Source: Deltaproteobacteria bacterium
GTDB taxonomy: Bacteria > Desulfobacterota > Desulfobacteria > Desulfobacterales > SG8-13
DNA length: 5,631 bases
Direction of reading: 5' to 3'
Assembly (NCBI GenBank): GCA_024639205.1
Contig: JAHEIV010000220.1
Location: 1-5,631 of the forward strand
Numbering within the stretch: position 1 is the first letter of the stretch; each line of letters starts with the position of its first letter. A program made the position numbers and the translations under genes. Positions 5,522 through 5,631 of this stretch are shown piece by piece. The notes under the pieces were generated by a model, which saw only the letters and a list, made by a program, of their open reading frames with translations, ran no database searches and had not been told where the DNA came from.

Positions 5522-5631
5522 ATGGCGCGTGCATTCAAGCTGCCGGACCTGGGAGAAGGAATCCACGAAGGAGAAGTCATCACGGTGCTCGTCGCGGTCG
5601 GTGACGAGATCGAAGAGGGTGATCCGATTCT
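5522..5631 (+). CDS. pdhC: 2-oxoacid dehydrogenase E2 component (dihydrolipoamide acyltransferase), N-terminal fragment
   Basis: The frame opens at ATG 5522 and runs off the right edge after 36 full codons. The visible residues include FKLPDLGEGIHEGEVITVLV (5-24), then VGDEIEEGDPI (26-36), the beginning of a lipoyl (biotinyl-lipoyl attachment) domain. The lysine that would carry lipoate, in a DKA-type turn, lies just past the edge. In the family the domain is followed by a peripheral-subunit-binding domain and a catalytic acyltransferase core, with the lipoyl arm taking the acyl group from E1 and passing it to CoA. GAGG (5513-5516) lies five bases before the start. Placement after E1 alpha and E1 beta supports an E2 identity over other lipoyl-domain proteins, but only the lipoyl start is seen. 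The symbol follows the pdhA/pdhB assignment and carries the same substrate doubt. Confidence 0.85.
   Translation, partial: MARAFKLPDLGEGIHEGEVITVLVAVGDEIEEGDPI

Noticed and set aside
5309..5566. 85-codon minus-strand open frame across the E1 beta/E2 spacer
   Set aside because: It overlaps both flanking genes antisense, is Cys/Arg-rich and matches nothing I recognise. It could still reflect a repeat sequence in the spacer, which is raised as a finding.

Overview
The window looks like ordinary chromosomal DNA from a moderately GC-rich, Gram-negative-type bacterium. The gene set and protein styles would suit Desulfobacterota or a related 'deltaproteobacterial' lineage, but that is an inference from protein flavour, not something the sequence proves. 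There is no mobile element, CRISPR array, rRNA or tRNA that I can see.

Layout: the left half is read on the minus strand. From upstream to downstream it holds an acyl-CoA dehydrogenase (2941 to 1787), a small VOC/glyoxalase-fold protein (1673 to 1305) and the N-terminal 380 residues of a HerA/FtsK-type P-loop ATPase (1142 to the left edge, truncated). The spacers between them are 113 and 162 nt; the first holds a strong stem-loop. The right half is read on the plus strand: E1 alpha (3288-4382), E1 beta (4386-5366) and the first 36 codons of a lipoyl-domain E2 (5522 to the right edge) of a 2-oxoacid dehydrogenase complex, most likely pyruvate or branched-chain 2-oxoacid dehydrogenase. A 346-nt divergent intergenic region (2942-3287) separates the two transcription units. 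It contains plausible sigma70-type promoters for both directions and an inverted repeat over the candidate -10 of the plus-strand operon.

How the genes work together: E1 alpha and E1 beta form the thiamine-diphosphate-dependent decarboxylase and pass the acyl group to the lipoyl domain of E2, giving acyl-CoA. A divergent acyl-CoA dehydrogenase would fit a pathway in which branched-chain acyl-CoA made by the complex is then oxidised, so a branched-chain role for the complex deserves testing against a pyruvate role. The VOC protein and the ATPase have no evident link to that pathway.

I found no clearly new biological system. The points most worth a second look are the 155-nt structured spacer splitting E1 beta from E2, the strong hairpin after the acyl-CoA dehydrogenase gene, the dyad at the divergent promoter, the altered motifs in the acyl-CoA dehydrogenase and VOC proteins, and the substrate question for the dehydrogenase complex.
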